Shown piece after piece: positions 1-8,618 of a stretch of 64,000 bases of DNA (the stretch's first letter is position 1; each line of letters starts with the position of its first letter). The notes beneath the pieces are model-generated. The model ran no database searches. It saw nothing but the letters and a program-made list of their open reading frames with translations, and was not told the origin of the DNA. Position numbers and translations under genes: made by a program. Origin of the DNA: Tritonibacter horizontis (GTDB taxonomy: Bacteria > Pseudomonadota > Alphaproteobacteria > Rhodobacterales > Rhodobacteraceae); NCBI RefSeq assembly GCF_001518015.1, contig NZ_LPUY01000012.1:62001-126000 (forward strand), in the 5' to 3' direction.

Positions 1-231
1 GCGGATCGCGCCATGATCAAGGACCTGATGGCCAAACATGTCGACAGCACCATCGACAGCTATATTGAAAAAGACCCGGTCTGGCTGGAGCAGATTGCCG
101 ATACCGGTCACACCTATACCAAGGTCGACGCTGCGTTTTTTGGCGAGGCGATTGACCAATGGAACGCGATCTGGTCCCAAAAGGCCGCATCGCTGGACGA
201 TCTGCGGGCGGTCGCGGCTGACACGCAGTAA
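1..231 (+). CDS. TRAP transporter substrate-binding protein, DctP type (3' end only)
   Basis: This is the C-terminal part of a protein open at the window's left edge; the reading frame runs in from base 1 (Ala-Asp-Arg-Ala-Met...). The visible 76 residues, ending in a helical segment rich in Trp, Ala and Asp, look like the C-terminal helix of a DctP periplasmic solute receptor. The assignment rests mainly on the dctQ and dctM genes that follow. The ligand cannot be inferred from this fragment. A GC-rich hairpin lies 22 bp after the stop, before dctQ. Confidence 0.7.
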   Translation, partial: ADRAMIKDLMAKHVDSTIDSYIEKDPVWLEQIADTGHTYTKVDAAFFGEAIDQWNAIWSQKAASLDDLRAVAADTQ

Positions 232-252
232 GCCGCTGAAATAAGGATCAAA

Positions 253-277
253 CAGCGCGGGTGTCTGGCCTGCGCTG
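253..277 (+). terminator. Intercistronic hairpin between dctP and dctQ
   Basis: CAGCGCGGG (253-261) pairs with CCTGCGCTG (269-277) around a 7-nt loop, a 9-bp stem with one G-T type pair, followed by ATTTCTTTT. It sits directly after the binding-protein gene and before the permease genes, so it probably acts as a partial terminator or 3' mRNA stabiliser rather than the end of the operon. Confidence 0.5.
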
Positions 278-298
278 ATTTCTTTTGGAGAGGTCTGC

Positions 299-832
299 AT
301 GTTGTTTCGGATATCGGCGGCTTGGGCGCGGCTGGAACTTTGGGGGGCGGGGGCACTGGCGCTGACGGTCACATTGCTCATTCTGTTGAACGTGGTGACC
401 CGAACGATGGGAAATGCGCTGTTCTGGGTGGATGAGCTGGCGATCTATGCCATGGCCTGGATGACGTTCCTCGGCGCATCCGCCGCGCTGCATTATCGCA
501 GTTCGGTCAATATCACCCTTTTGCCCAATGCTCTGGCGCCGAAATACCGCGCCCTGATCTGCAAAGGCGTCGATGTGGTCGTGTTTCTCTTCGCGCTGGC
601 GATGCTCTGGTTCTGCTGGCGTTGGTTCCTGCCGCTGGAGCTTGTACGCGCGGGGTTTGTGGTGTCCGCGTTCCAGGCTGAGACCTTCAATTTCATCTAT
701 GCCGAACCAACCACCACATTGGGCCTGCCAAAGTATCTGTTCTGGCTGGTGATGTGGTTCTTTGCCCTGGGCGCGACCCTGCATTCGCTGATGCATCTGG
801 TGACGGCGAACGACAAAGGGGGCGCGGCATGA
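299..832 (+). CDS. TRAP transporter small permease, DctQ type
   Basis: A 177-aa integral membrane protein of the DctQ family, the small four-helix subunit that pairs with DctM in Na+-driven tripartite carboxylate importers. Hydrophobic stretches are visible near residues 10-35, 45-65, 85-110 and 135-160, and the segment FWVDELAIYAMAWMTFLG carries the E-(I/L)-x-(R/I)-Y-x-x-x-W-x-x-F-x-G pattern of the family. The ATG is preceded by TGGAGAGG. Its stop codon overlaps the start of dctM by 4 bp (ATGA), so the two are translationally coupled. Confidence 0.88.
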   Translation: MLFRISAAWARLELWGAGALALTVTLLILLNVVTRTMGNALFWVDELAIYAMAWMTFLGASAALHYRSSVNITLLPNALAPKYRALICKGVDVVVFLFALAMLWFCWRWFLPLELVRAGFVVSAFQAETFNFIYAEPTTTLGLPKYLFWLVMWFFALGATLHSLMHLVTANDKGGAA

Positions 833-2088
833 GCCCGGTTGTCTTTCTTCTGACGCTGTTCCTGTCGGTGCCGGTGGCCATCGTCCTGGTGGTGACCGCC
901 ATCTGGTACATCTGGGAAAGCGGCAATACCGTGCTGTTCGACAGCTTTGCCCAAAAGATGTTCTCCGGGCTTGAAAACTATGGGCTGTTGGCGATCCCAC
1001 TGTTCATGCTGACCGGAGAGTTGATGAACGAAGGCGGCATGACCAAACGCCTGATCAATACGGCGCGGATCTTTGTCGGCGGATTTCGCGGCGGGCTGGC
1101 CTATATAAACCTGCTTGCCAATATGTTCATGGCCGCCATCATCGGATCGGCCACGGCGCAGATCGCTGTGATGTCGCGGGCTATGGTTCCCGCGATGCAG
1201 GCCGAGGGCTATGACAAGGGATTTGCCGCCGCGACGACGGCGGCAGGCGGGCTGCTTGCGCCGGTGATCCCTCCTTCGATGATGTTCGTGATCTTCGGCG
1301 TGCTGGCACAGGTGCCCATCGGCGAGATGTTCATCGCCGGGATCCTGCCGGGGCTGCTGCTGGCGGGCAGCTTTGCGCTGGTGATTACCGTGATCGGCTG
1401 GCGCGTGGAGTTTCCCAGGGGTGCATGGATGACCGCACCGGAGGCAGGCCGCACCTTGCTGCAATCCCTGCCCGCAATGCTGATCCCCTTTGCCATCATC
1501 GGCGGCATCCTGTTCGGGATTGCGACACCCACGGAATCCGCCGCCATCGCCTCGCTGATTGCCTTTTTGGTTGGCTGGCTCATCTACCGTGATCTGCGGC
1601 CATCGCAGCTGGGTCAGATGTTCATCCGAACTGCGGTGAATGCGTCGATGATCATCTTCATGATCAGCGCCGCCAGCGTGTTTGGCTGGGTCATCATCTA
1701 CGAAGAAGTGCCGCAGAAAATGGCGGCGCTGATCACCGCCGTCACCTCTGACCCGTTCATGTTCCTGTTGATCGTCAATGTTGCCTTGCTCTGTGTCGGA
1801 ATGGTGGTGGACGGCATCGCGGCGATCATCCTGATCACCCCCATCCTATTGCCGATCGCCACCGGGTCTTATGACATCAGCCCCTATCAATTTGGCGTCG
1901 TGATGTGTCTGAACCTCGCGCTTGGCTTGTTGACGCCGCCGGTTGGGATCGGTCTTTACATCGCGTCCTCGATGAGCGGCACCACCCCCGGCACCATCCT
2001 GAAATCGCTGTGGCCCTTCCTGCTTGCGGTGGCCTGTGTGCTGGTCCTGCTCAGCTATTTTGCCGGTCTGTCGACCGCGTTGATCTAG
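829..2088 (+). CDS. TRAP transporter large permease, DctM type
   Basis: A 419-aa protein with about twelve hydrophobic helices, the translocating subunit of a TRAP importer. Family features visible: GLLAIPLFMLTGELMNEGGMTKRL near residue 50, the LAPVIPPSMMFVIFG loop near 145 and TPPVGIGLYIASSM near 365. An in-frame upstream start exists at 754, but the ATG at 829 overlaps the dctQ stop in the usual ATGA arrangement and gives the normal family length. The next gene is convergent, so this ends the operon. The substrate is unknown. Confidence 0.9.
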   Translation: MSPVVFLLTLFLSVPVAIVLVVTAIWYIWESGNTVLFDSFAQKMFSGLENYGLLAIPLFMLTGELMNEGGMTKRLINTARIFVGGFRGGLAYINLLANMFMAAIIGSATAQIAVMSRAMVPAMQAEGYDKGFAAATTAAGGLLAPVIPPSMMFVIFGVLAQVPIGEMFIAGILPGLLLAGSFALVITVIGWRVEFPRGAWMTAPEAGRTLLQSLPAMLIPFAIIGGILFGIATPTESAAIASLIAFLVGWLIYRDLRPSQLGQMFIRTAVNASMIIFMISAASVFGWVIIYEEVPQKMAALITAVTSDPFMFLLIVNVALLCVGMVVDGIAAIILITPILLPIATGSYDISPYQFGVVMCLNLALGLLTPPVGIGLYIASSMSGTTPGTILKSLWPFLLAVACVLVLLSYFAGLSTALI

Positions 2089-2139
2089 GGTCTGGCCGGG
2101 TGGTGTCGCGCATCGGTTTGGCGGCGCGCGTCCGCCCTG

Positions 2140-2952
2140 TTACCGCACCGGGTCAGAGAGGACATCGTGTTTGCTGATCGGCAGCATCATGGGTTTGTGC
2201 GAAATGGGGTCCTGCATGATCCGGGAGGAGAGGCCAAAGACCTCTTTGACCATCTTTGTGCTCAGCACCTGCTCCGGTGGGCCGAAACTGTGGATCCGGC
2301 CGGACCGCATCGCAACCAGCCGGTCGCAGCAGCGGGCAGCCAGGTTGAGGTCGTGCAGCACCATCACAATGGTTGTACCACGCGCGCGGTTGAGGTCGAT
2401 CAGCAGATCCAGCACGTCGATCTGATGGCTGATGTCCAGAAAGGTGGTGGGCTCGTCCAGCAACAAAATTCCCGTCTGCTGCGCCAGAACCATGGCGATC
2501 CAGACACGCTGGCGCTGGCCACCTGACAGGTCCTGCAATGTTTGATCCACCAGATCATCGGTGCCGGTGGCCTCTAGCGCGGCTGCAACGGCGGCATCGT
2601 CCTCGCGCCCCCAGCGGGCAAAAATGCCCTGATGCGGATGGCGGCCCCGGCTCACCAGATCCAGAACCGTGATCCCGTCCGGCGCCACCGGCGATTGTGG
2701 CAACAAGCCGATGCGGCGCGCCACCTCGCGCGAGGGTGTTGCGCGGATCGGACGCCCATCAAGAAGCACTTGCCCGGCGGAGGGGCGCAACAAACGCGAC
2801 AGGCAACGCAGCAAGGTGGATTTCCCACAGGCATTGGCGCCGACAATTCCGGTAATCTGGCCCTTTGAGATGTTCAGATCGACGCCGTTTAGAATGGCCT
2901 TGGCACCATAGCCCGCCATCAATCCCTTGGCCTGCAACTCGACTGTCGTCAC
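2140..2952 (-). CDS. Iron-siderophore ABC transporter ATP-binding protein (FecE/FepC-like)
   Basis: A 270-aa cytoplasmic ATPase energising the two FecCD-type permeases encoded just upstream on the same strand. Visible motifs: Walker A GANACGKST (38-46), signature LSGGQRQRV (142-150), Walker B LLLDEPT (163-169), switch His200 in MVLHDLN. The frame stays open for 62 further codons upstream, but homology begins at the GTG at 2952, whose GTGA overlaps the preceding permease stop and which is preceded by GGAGG. The chelate cannot be told from sequence; heme or cobalamin importers share the fold, but the adjacent TonB receptor of siderophore type favours a ferric siderophore. Confidence 0.88.
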   Translation of the reverse strand: MTTVELQAKGLMAGYGAKAILNGVDLNISKGQITGIVGANACGKSTLLRCLSRLLRPSAGQVLLDGRPIRATPSREVARRIGLLPQSPVAPDGITVLDLVSRGRHPHQGIFARWGREDDAAVAAALEATGTDDLVDQTLQDLSGGQRQRVWIAMVLAQQTGILLLDEPTTFLDISHQIDVLDLLIDLNRARGTTIVMVLHDLNLAARCCDRLVAMRSGRIHSFGPPEQVLSTKMVKEVFGLSSRIMQDPISHKPMMLPISKHDVLSDPVR

Positions 2953-3986
2953 GCGGTGCCTCCGTTTCGGTTGATCCTGAGGATCAGATAAAGAAGATAG
3001 GGCGCACCCAAGGCGCCCGTCACAATGCCAACCGGATAGCGGGCGGGCAGCAGAAACTGTCCGGCGAAATCTCCGAACAGGACGAGGAGGGCGCCGATGA
3101 GGCCGGCAAACACCGCCGACCCATGCACCGCACCGCAAATCCGCGTGGCAATCGGACCGGACAGAAAGGCGACAAAGGCCACCGGCCCGGAGGTGGCGGT
3201 GGCAACAGAGATCAAACCCACGGCGCAGACCACCACCAAGGCCCGGCTTTGCGTCACGGGCACGCCCAGGGCGGCGGCGCTGTCATCGCCAAGGCACATC
3301 ATTGCCAGATCCCGCCCGCGCAGCAAAAGCCCGCCGCCAAAGACCACTAACGCCAGCAGAAGCGGCAGAGAATCGTTCAGCGCCGCGCCGTTGACACTGC
3401 CGGTCAGCCAGCGGGTCGCATCCTGCAGCACCCAGGCCGGGGCATTGGACAGGATATAGGCGATCAGGCTTTCAAGCAGGGCGGAAAGGCCGATCCCGAC
3501 AAGGATCAACCGCGCGCCTGCGACTCCATCGCGCCAGGACAACAGGTAGATCAGCAACGCCACACCCAGCCCCGCGCCCACCGCAAGGATCGAAACGGAA
3601 AGACCATTCCAGCCCAGCACCACGATGGCAAAGACCGCCGCCGCGCTGGCCCCGGAACTGATGCCGATGATATCAGGGCTGGCCAGCGGATTGCGCAGCA
3701 TCGTCTGAAACGAGGCTCCGGCCAGACCGAAGCTGAATCCGGTCAGCACCGACAGCACTGCTCGGGGCAGGCGCAATTCACCGACGGCAAAACTGGCCCC
3801 CGCCACCTCTTGGCCCAATAGCACCCGCAGAACATCAAGCGGCGGCGTCCAGCTGCGCCCCATCATCAACGTCAGTCCAACCCCTGCGATCACGATCCCG
3901 CCGAGGGTCGCCATCAGCCGTATTCTTTGACGTCCAAGGTTCTGGCGTTGCGCGGCGATGCGGCGCGCGATATCCCGATTTGCCAT
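2949..3986 (-). CDS. Iron-siderophore ABC transporter permease (FecCD family)
   Basis: A 345-aa polytopic protein of the FecCD/BtuC family, one half of a heterodimeric importer channel. Typical landmarks: LPRAVLSVLTGFSFGLAGASFQTMLRNPLASPDIIG-like stretch near residues 70-105 (RNPLASP is the coupling segment) and SGPVAFVAFLSGPIATRI near 265 before the last helices. I chose the ATG at 3986 over one 45 bp upstream because the latter would extend into the preceding permease gene; a 4-bp gap separates the two. It overlaps the ATPase start by 4 bp. Confidence 0.9.
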   Translation of the reverse strand: MANRDIARRIAAQRQNLGRQRIRLMATLGGIVIAGVGLTLMMGRSWTPPLDVLRVLLGQEVAGASFAVGELRLPRAVLSVLTGFSFGLAGASFQTMLRNPLASPDIIGISSGASAAAVFAIVVLGWNGLSVSILAVGAGLGVALLIYLLSWRDGVAGARLILVGIGLSALLESLIAYILSNAPAWVLQDATRWLTGSVNGAALNDSLPLLLALVVFGGGLLLRGRDLAMMCLGDDSAAALGVPVTQSRALVVVCAVGLISVATATSGPVAFVAFLSGPIATRICGAVHGSAVFAGLIGALLVLFGDFAGQFLLPARYPVGIVTGALGAPYLLYLILRINRNGGTA

Positions 3987-3990
3987 CAGG

Positions 3991-5031
3991 TCAGAGCTCC
4001 CGGATCCGGCGGCGACGCACGATCCAGACAAAGACCGGCGCGCCGACGATGGCCGTGACGATGCCCAACTGCAATTCTGCCGGGCGGGCGATCAGCCGGC
4101 CCAGAACATCGGCAAACATCACCAGTATGGCGCCGGTCAGGGCAGAGAATGGCAAAAGCCAGCGGTGATCGACCCCGACCAGCAGGCGGCACAGGTGCGG
4201 GATGACCAGCCCGACAAACCCAATCGGCCCGCAGACCGCCGTGGTCGCCCCACAAAGAAGCGCCGCACCAAGGGCGGCGGCCGCGCGGGCTCTGGCCACC
4301 CGAGCGCCAAGCCCGGCCGCCAATTCGTCGCCAAGGGCCAGCAGATTGAGGCTGCGCGCGGCGGCAAGACACAAGAGCAGCCCAAGCGCCAGAAAGGGCA
4401 GCATGGGCAACAGGGCGTCATAGGTCGCCCCGCCCACACCGCCGATTTGCCAATCCCGGACGGCGCCGGAAATATCGTTGCGCGGCAACACAATGGCGAC
4501 AGTCAGCGAGGTGGCTGCAATGCCGGTCGCGGCCCCTGCGAGCGCCAACCGCAACGGCGTGGCGGGACCATGTCCCAAGGCGCCGACCATATAGACAAAA
4601 CCGCCGGTGACGCCGGCCCCGGCGACCGCAACCCAGATGTAGGCCCTCAGGCTTTCGATCCCGAACCAGGCCATGGCAATCACGACGGCCATGGACGCCC
4701 CCGCATTGACGCCAAGAATGCCCGGATCCGCAAGCGGGTTGCGGGTGATGCCCTGCATAACTGCGCCAGACAGACCAAGCGCCGCGCCTGCCAGAGCCGC
4801 AAGAATGGTCCGGGGCACGCGCACCGCCACAACAGCGGCGCCAAGGCTTTCAACATCGCCGTTCAGCCCGGCTGAAATCTCCTCCCAGCTCACCACTCGC
4901 GATCCGAGGGTGATCGACACGCCCCCCATGAGGGCCAAGCCCAATACCACCAGGCAGAGCCAGCCGAGCCGGGTGCTGACGGAGCGGTCTCGGCGCCGGG
5001 GTGGGGCCGCCGCGCGGCGCGGCGCGGTCAT
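3991..5031 (-). CDS. Iron-siderophore ABC transporter permease (FecCD family)
   Basis: A 346-aa FecCD-family inner-membrane protein, the partner of the permease encoded next. Family landmarks: VPRTILAALAGAALGLSGAVMQ near residue 75, TRNPLADPGILGVNAGA near 95 and GPIGFVGLVIPHLCRLLVG near 265. A basic, proline/alanine-rich N-terminus (residues 1-20) precedes the first membrane helix. The start ATG overlaps the binding-protein stop (ATGA), so the four genes SBP-permease-permease-ATPase form one tightly coupled minus-strand operon. Confidence 0.9.
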   Translation of the reverse strand: MTAPRRAAAPPRRRDRSVSTRLGWLCLVVLGLALMGGVSITLGSRVVSWEEISAGLNGDVESLGAAVVAVRVPRTILAALAGAALGLSGAVMQGITRNPLADPGILGVNAGASMAVVIAMAWFGIESLRAYIWVAVAGAGVTGGFVYMVGALGHGPATPLRLALAGAATGIAATSLTVAIVLPRNDISGAVRDWQIGGVGGATYDALLPMLPFLALGLLLCLAAARSLNLLALGDELAAGLGARVARARAAAALGAALLCGATTAVCGPIGFVGLVIPHLCRLLVGVDHRWLLPFSALTGAILVMFADVLGRLIARPAELQLGIVTAIVGAPVFVWIVRRRRIREL

Positions 5032-6035
5032 TGGGTTTTGCGGGCCGCATCCGCCAGCAGTGCGACATAGCTCTCCAGCACATAGGGGATGGAAAGCGGC
5101 GTCGGGTTTGCCGCCGTGCCCAGCGGATCATTTGACAACAGCACCACGGCGTCGTTGCGGATGCTTTTCATATGAGCGGTCAGCAGGTTCTTGCGGATCC
5201 GGTCGAGCAGGGCCGCCCCGCCATAGCTGACAAGAATGTCCACATCCGCCAGTTCATCGATCCGCTCGGCGCTGATCTGGCCGGAATAGCTGCCGTCGGT
5301 CCCGGCCTCCACAACGCTTTGCGGCGTGGCCAGCCCAAGGTCGGCGAAGAATTTCACCCGCGTGTCATGGGCGGTGTAGAAACGGATCATGCTCAGGTCG
5401 CGGATGTCGAGATGGGTCACGAACATCGCGGTCTTGCCGACCAGTTCAGGGTAACGCGCCATGGTGTCCGCGATCTGCGCCTCGATTTCGGCAATCAGGG
5501 CGCTGGTTTCAGACGCCAGACCCAGGGCGGTGCCGTTCAGGGTGATCATCTCGCGCCAATCGGTGGCCCAGGGGGCGCGGCGATAGGGAACAACCGGTGC
5601 GATGCGGCTCAGCATCTCGTAGTCTGCCTGGGTCAGCCCGGAATAGGCTGCCAGGATCACATCTGGCCGGGTCTCCGCCACGGCTTCAAAATCAATTCCG
5701 TCGCCTTCGTCGAACAATACGGGCGGTTTGGCGTCCAGCTCCGCCAGCCGTTGCGAGACCCATGGCAACAGGCCATCGCCATCGTCATCCCCGAAGTTCG
5801 CCCGCGCCATTCCGACCGGAACGATGCCGAGGGCCAGGGGCACCTCGTGATTGGCCCAGGCCACTGTCGCGACCCGCTCTGGTCGCGCCATGATCGTGGT
5901 GGCGCCAAAGGCATGGTCGATCGTGAGCGGAAAACTCTGCGCAACGGCGCCCTGCCCAGCCAGCACCAGCCCCAGCCAAAGGACGTAGCCCACCGCGATG
6001 TGGCAGAGGCGAAGCGGCAGATGCAGCAGGAACAT
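5028..6035 (-). CDS. Iron-siderophore ABC transporter substrate-binding protein (FecB-like)
   Basis: A 335-aa periplasmic receptor of the FecB/FhuD class. A signal peptide of about 32 residues ends near AVAQ-SF, with no lipobox. The mature part begins with a short beta element and then RPERVATVAWANHEVPLALGI, the usual start of lobe 1 in this family; ETRPDVILAAYSGLT near 130 and VDILVSYGGAALLDRIR near 270 are the paired TroA-like strands. It leads the operon and is divergent from the TonB receptor at 6385, so ligand passes receptor to this protein to the FecCD channel. Confidence 0.87.
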   Translation of the reverse strand: MFLLHLPLRLCHIAVGYVLWLGLVLAGQGAVAQSFPLTIDHAFGATTIMARPERVATVAWANHEVPLALGIVPVGMARANFGDDDGDGLLPWVSQRLAELDAKPPVLFDEGDGIDFEAVAETRPDVILAAYSGLTQADYEMLSRIAPVVPYRRAPWATDWREMITLNGTALGLASETSALIAEIEAQIADTMARYPELVGKTAMFVTHLDIRDLSMIRFYTAHDTRVKFFADLGLATPQSVVEAGTDGSYSGQISAERIDELADVDILVSYGGAALLDRIRKNLLTAHMKSIRNDAVVLLSNDPLGTAANPTPLSIPYVLESYVALLADAARKTQ

Positions 6036-6384
6036 GGGAACTCCATTGGCAAGGGAGGCGGGGATTTACCCGCATCGCTAGACAGTCCCAACCCTGTGCG
6101 TCAACGGCCAAGCCACTGAAATGGGGCCAGTTCTCCCCCAGGATTGCAGATAGCCGGAGTTTCTGACAAAAACAGGAGGAATTCACAAGACAGGATCCCG
6201 CCATCCTCGTTAGAGCAGCGGCAAGCGCAACCAGCAAGATCGACGGACCGGTCCGGCGGGTATTCCCTCCCCGTCAGGTGACCGGTGTTCTGTCTCGCCA
6301 GACTCATTGCCGCTTTCGAGTCGGGACAAAGGCAAAAACCAAAGCCCCGGCGCGCAGATAACCTCTGACGATCGGGACAGCAAA
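6036..6384. promoter_or_regulatory. Divergent promoter region between siderophore ABC operon and TonB receptor
   Basis: A 349-bp gap between divergent iron-uptake genes that should hold both promoters and the sites for iron control and for the AraC regulator at 8619. I see an AT-richer patch around 6150-6190 but no palindrome convincing enough to call a Fur, RirA or Irr box by eye. Confidence 0.5.
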
Positions 6385-8550
6385 ATGAACACGACCACAC
6401 CCAAATCGCGCACCGGCACATTGGGCAGCCAGGGGCTGAAGAGCCTGATGCTGGGCTGCACGGCGCTGATGTCCGCCCCCTCCTTTCTCCACGCGCAGCA
6501 AGCCGACACCGAATATACTGCGGAAGAGGGCGTCATCCGCCTGTCACCGATCATCGTCACCGGCGACAGCACCATGGATGACGATGCGAATTCGATTGTG
6601 GCGCAGGAACTCTGGGTGGGCGGCAAGGTGGCGACCAGTTTGCTGGATACGCCTGCCTCGGTTTCGGTCATTACCGAAAAAGAAATGCAGCAACGCAACA
6701 CCAGCACCGTTGAAGAGGTGCTGTCCTACACGGCCGGTGCGATCACCGATTACTATGGCAGCGATGACCGCAACGATTATTATCTGCTGCGCGGATTTCA
6801 GGCCTCGACCTACCGCGACGGTTTGACCCTTGGCAACATGCGCGGCGTCCGCGAAGAGCCGTTTGCCTATCAGCGGGTTGAGGTGATCCGCGGCGCCAAC
6901 TCCACTCTTTTCGGGCCGTCGGATCCCGGCGGCTCGGTCAACTATGTCTCTAAACTGCCGCGGTTTGACCGTTTCGGTGAGGCCTATGTCAGTGGCGGGT
7001 CTTTTGGCACCGGTGAGGTGGGCATTGATTTCGGCGATTCCCTCAACGCCCAGCAGACCCTGGCGTATCGCTTGACGGCCAAGGTCCGAGACGGTGCGCT
7101 GGAATACGACTCCTCCAGATCCGACGCGCTGTTCTTGATGGGCGGGCTGACCTGGGCCCCGACCGACCGCACCTCGGTCACGGTGTTGTTTGACCAGCTG
7201 AACCAGGACGGAACCCCCAATAGCGGCGGTTACCCGATGGATCAGGACTATGACCGGAGCCTGTTTTTCGGCGAATCCGATTACAACTTTCACGACGTAG
7301 AGCGCAACACCGTCACCGCGATGCTGCGGCATGAATTCGACAATGGCCTGAAGGTCAGCGCGAATCTGCGCTACAGCGATCTGTCGGACAACTTCGGGTA
7401 TATCTATCTCTATGATTTCCCCGGTCGCACGGGAACCACCCTCAGCCGGTATGCTTTTGGCAGCGACAGCACCGCTGAGGAGCTGATTGGCAACGCCATC
7501 GTGCAATATGACGCCCAGTTTGGCACCCTCGACAGCAGCACCCTCGTGGGGTTCGAGTATCGCGACGCCAAGGCCACAGATGCGTCGATCTATGCCGGCG
7601 CCGGACCCATTGATCTTGCCAATCCGGTCTCGACCGGCGCGCCGACGGGGCTGTCGCCCTACACCGAAGAAACCCGCACCAGCGAAACAAAATCGCTGTT
7701 CATCCAGCAAAACCTGTCGTTCAACGACACGGTCGTCGCGACCGTCGGGCTGCGCCGGGACTGGATGGATCTGACAAGCGCGGGCTATAATCTCTACAGC
7801 ACGCCGACAACCTTCGACAACAGCTCCAGCTTTGCCGAAACCTCCATGCGCGCGGCGCTGACCTACAAGATCAACGGCGCGGTGTCGGCCTATGCCAGCT
7901 ATGTCGAATCCGTGGCGCCCCCCAGCGTTGGCGTCGACCCGGAGCGCGGCGAGCAGATCGAGGTTGGCGTCAAATACCGTCCCTTCGATTTCAACGCGCT
8001 GTTTTCGGCGTCGATCTTTGATCTGACCAAAAACAACGTCACCGTTGCGGTGGTGCAGCCCGGTGGCAATATCACCCGCGAGCTGATCGGTGAAAACCGC
8101 GTGCGGGGTTTTGAACTGGAAGGCAAGGCGGAGCTGGGCAACAACATCAGCCTGATGGCGGCCTATTCCTACAACGACTCCGAAGTGGTGCGCTCGGCGC
8201 CGGTGCGCGGGGTCGATGTCGAGGGCAACAAATTCGCGGCGTCGCCCGAACACATGGCCTCGGTCTGGCTGAGCTACCTTCTGCCCGGCACGGGCCGTCG
8301 GGGCGATATGACCTTTGGTCTGGGCGCGCGCTACACCGGGTCGTATTACTACACGCTGGCCAATGACAATGGCCGCGCGGAGGCCACGACGCTGCTTGAT
8401 GCCGCGTTCAACTATCAGGTCTCTGACAACACGCAGTTCTCGGTGAATGTCAGCAACCTGCTGGACAACCAGCATGTGGTGGGGCGCGGAACGGCGGATT
8501 ATTACAATCCCGGTCGGACGGTTACCGCAACCCTGCGTCGCAGCTGGTAA
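6385..8550 (+). CDS. TonB-dependent siderophore receptor
   Basis: A 721-aa outer-membrane receptor. Signal peptide to about residue 37 (ending near FLHAQQ), then a TonB-box-like segment LSPIIVTG (54-61), a plug domain starting at TPASVSVITEKEMQQR and including EVIRGANSTLFGPSDPGGSVNYVSK in overlapping form, and a 22-strand-type beta barrel ending in Trp (RRSW), the usual outer-membrane C-terminus. Similarity is to the FhuA/FpvA siderophore branch. I chose the ATG at 6385 because it is followed at once by a basic signal-peptide n-region; an in-frame ATG at 6307 would add 26 hydrophilic residues. Confidence 0.92.
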   Translation: MNTTTPKSRTGTLGSQGLKSLMLGCTALMSAPSFLHAQQADTEYTAEEGVIRLSPIIVTGDSTMDDDANSIVAQELWVGGKVATSLLDTPASVSVITEKEMQQRNTSTVEEVLSYTAGAITDYYGSDDRNDYYLLRGFQASTYRDGLTLGNMRGVREEPFAYQRVEVIRGANSTLFGPSDPGGSVNYVSKLPRFDRFGEAYVSGGSFGTGEVGIDFGDSLNAQQTLAYRLTAKVRDGALEYDSSRSDALFLMGGLTWAPTDRTSVTVLFDQLNQDGTPNSGGYPMDQDYDRSLFFGESDYNFHDVERNTVTAMLRHEFDNGLKVSANLRYSDLSDNFGYIYLYDFPGRTGTTLSRYAFGSDSTAEELIGNAIVQYDAQFGTLDSSTLVGFEYRDAKATDASIYAGAGPIDLANPVSTGAPTGLSPYTEETRTSETKSLFIQQNLSFNDTVVATVGLRRDWMDLTSAGYNLYSTPTTFDNSSSFAETSMRAALTYKINGAVSAYASYVESVAPPSVGVDPERGEQIEVGVKYRPFDFNALFSASIFDLTKNNVTVAVVQPGGNITRELIGENRVRGFELEGKAELGNNISLMAAYSYNDSEVVRSAPVRGVDVEGNKFAASPEHMASVWLSYLLPGTGRRGDMTFGLGARYTGSYYYTLANDNGRAEATTLLDAAFNYQVSDNTQFSVNVSNLLDNQHVVGRGTADYYNPGRTVTATLRRSW

Positions 8551-8561
8551 CACCTGTCATT

Positions 8562-8593
8562 CCCCGTGCCGCCCTACATCGGTCGGCGCGGGG
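8562..8593. terminator. Hairpin between convergent TonB receptor and AraC genes
   Basis: CCCCGTGCCG (8562-8571) pairs with CGGCGCGGGG (8584-8593), a 10-bp stem with one G-T pair and a 12-nt loop, in the 68-bp gap between two convergent genes. There is no clear T-run on either side, so it may work through stem strength or with Rho. Confidence 0.5.
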
Positions 8594-8618
8594 TCGCCTC
8601 AGGCCAGCTTCCCCTGCC

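Noticed and set aside
6036-6384. Iron-box (Fur/RirA/Irr) upstream of the siderophore genes
   Set aside because: I looked for the usual palindromes by eye and found none good enough to place a site.
6544-8553. 669-codon open frame antisense to the TonB receptor
   Set aside because: It exactly shadows the receptor gene; the translation is rich in Arg/His/Gly/Ala without domain structure, as expected from GC-rich antisense frames.
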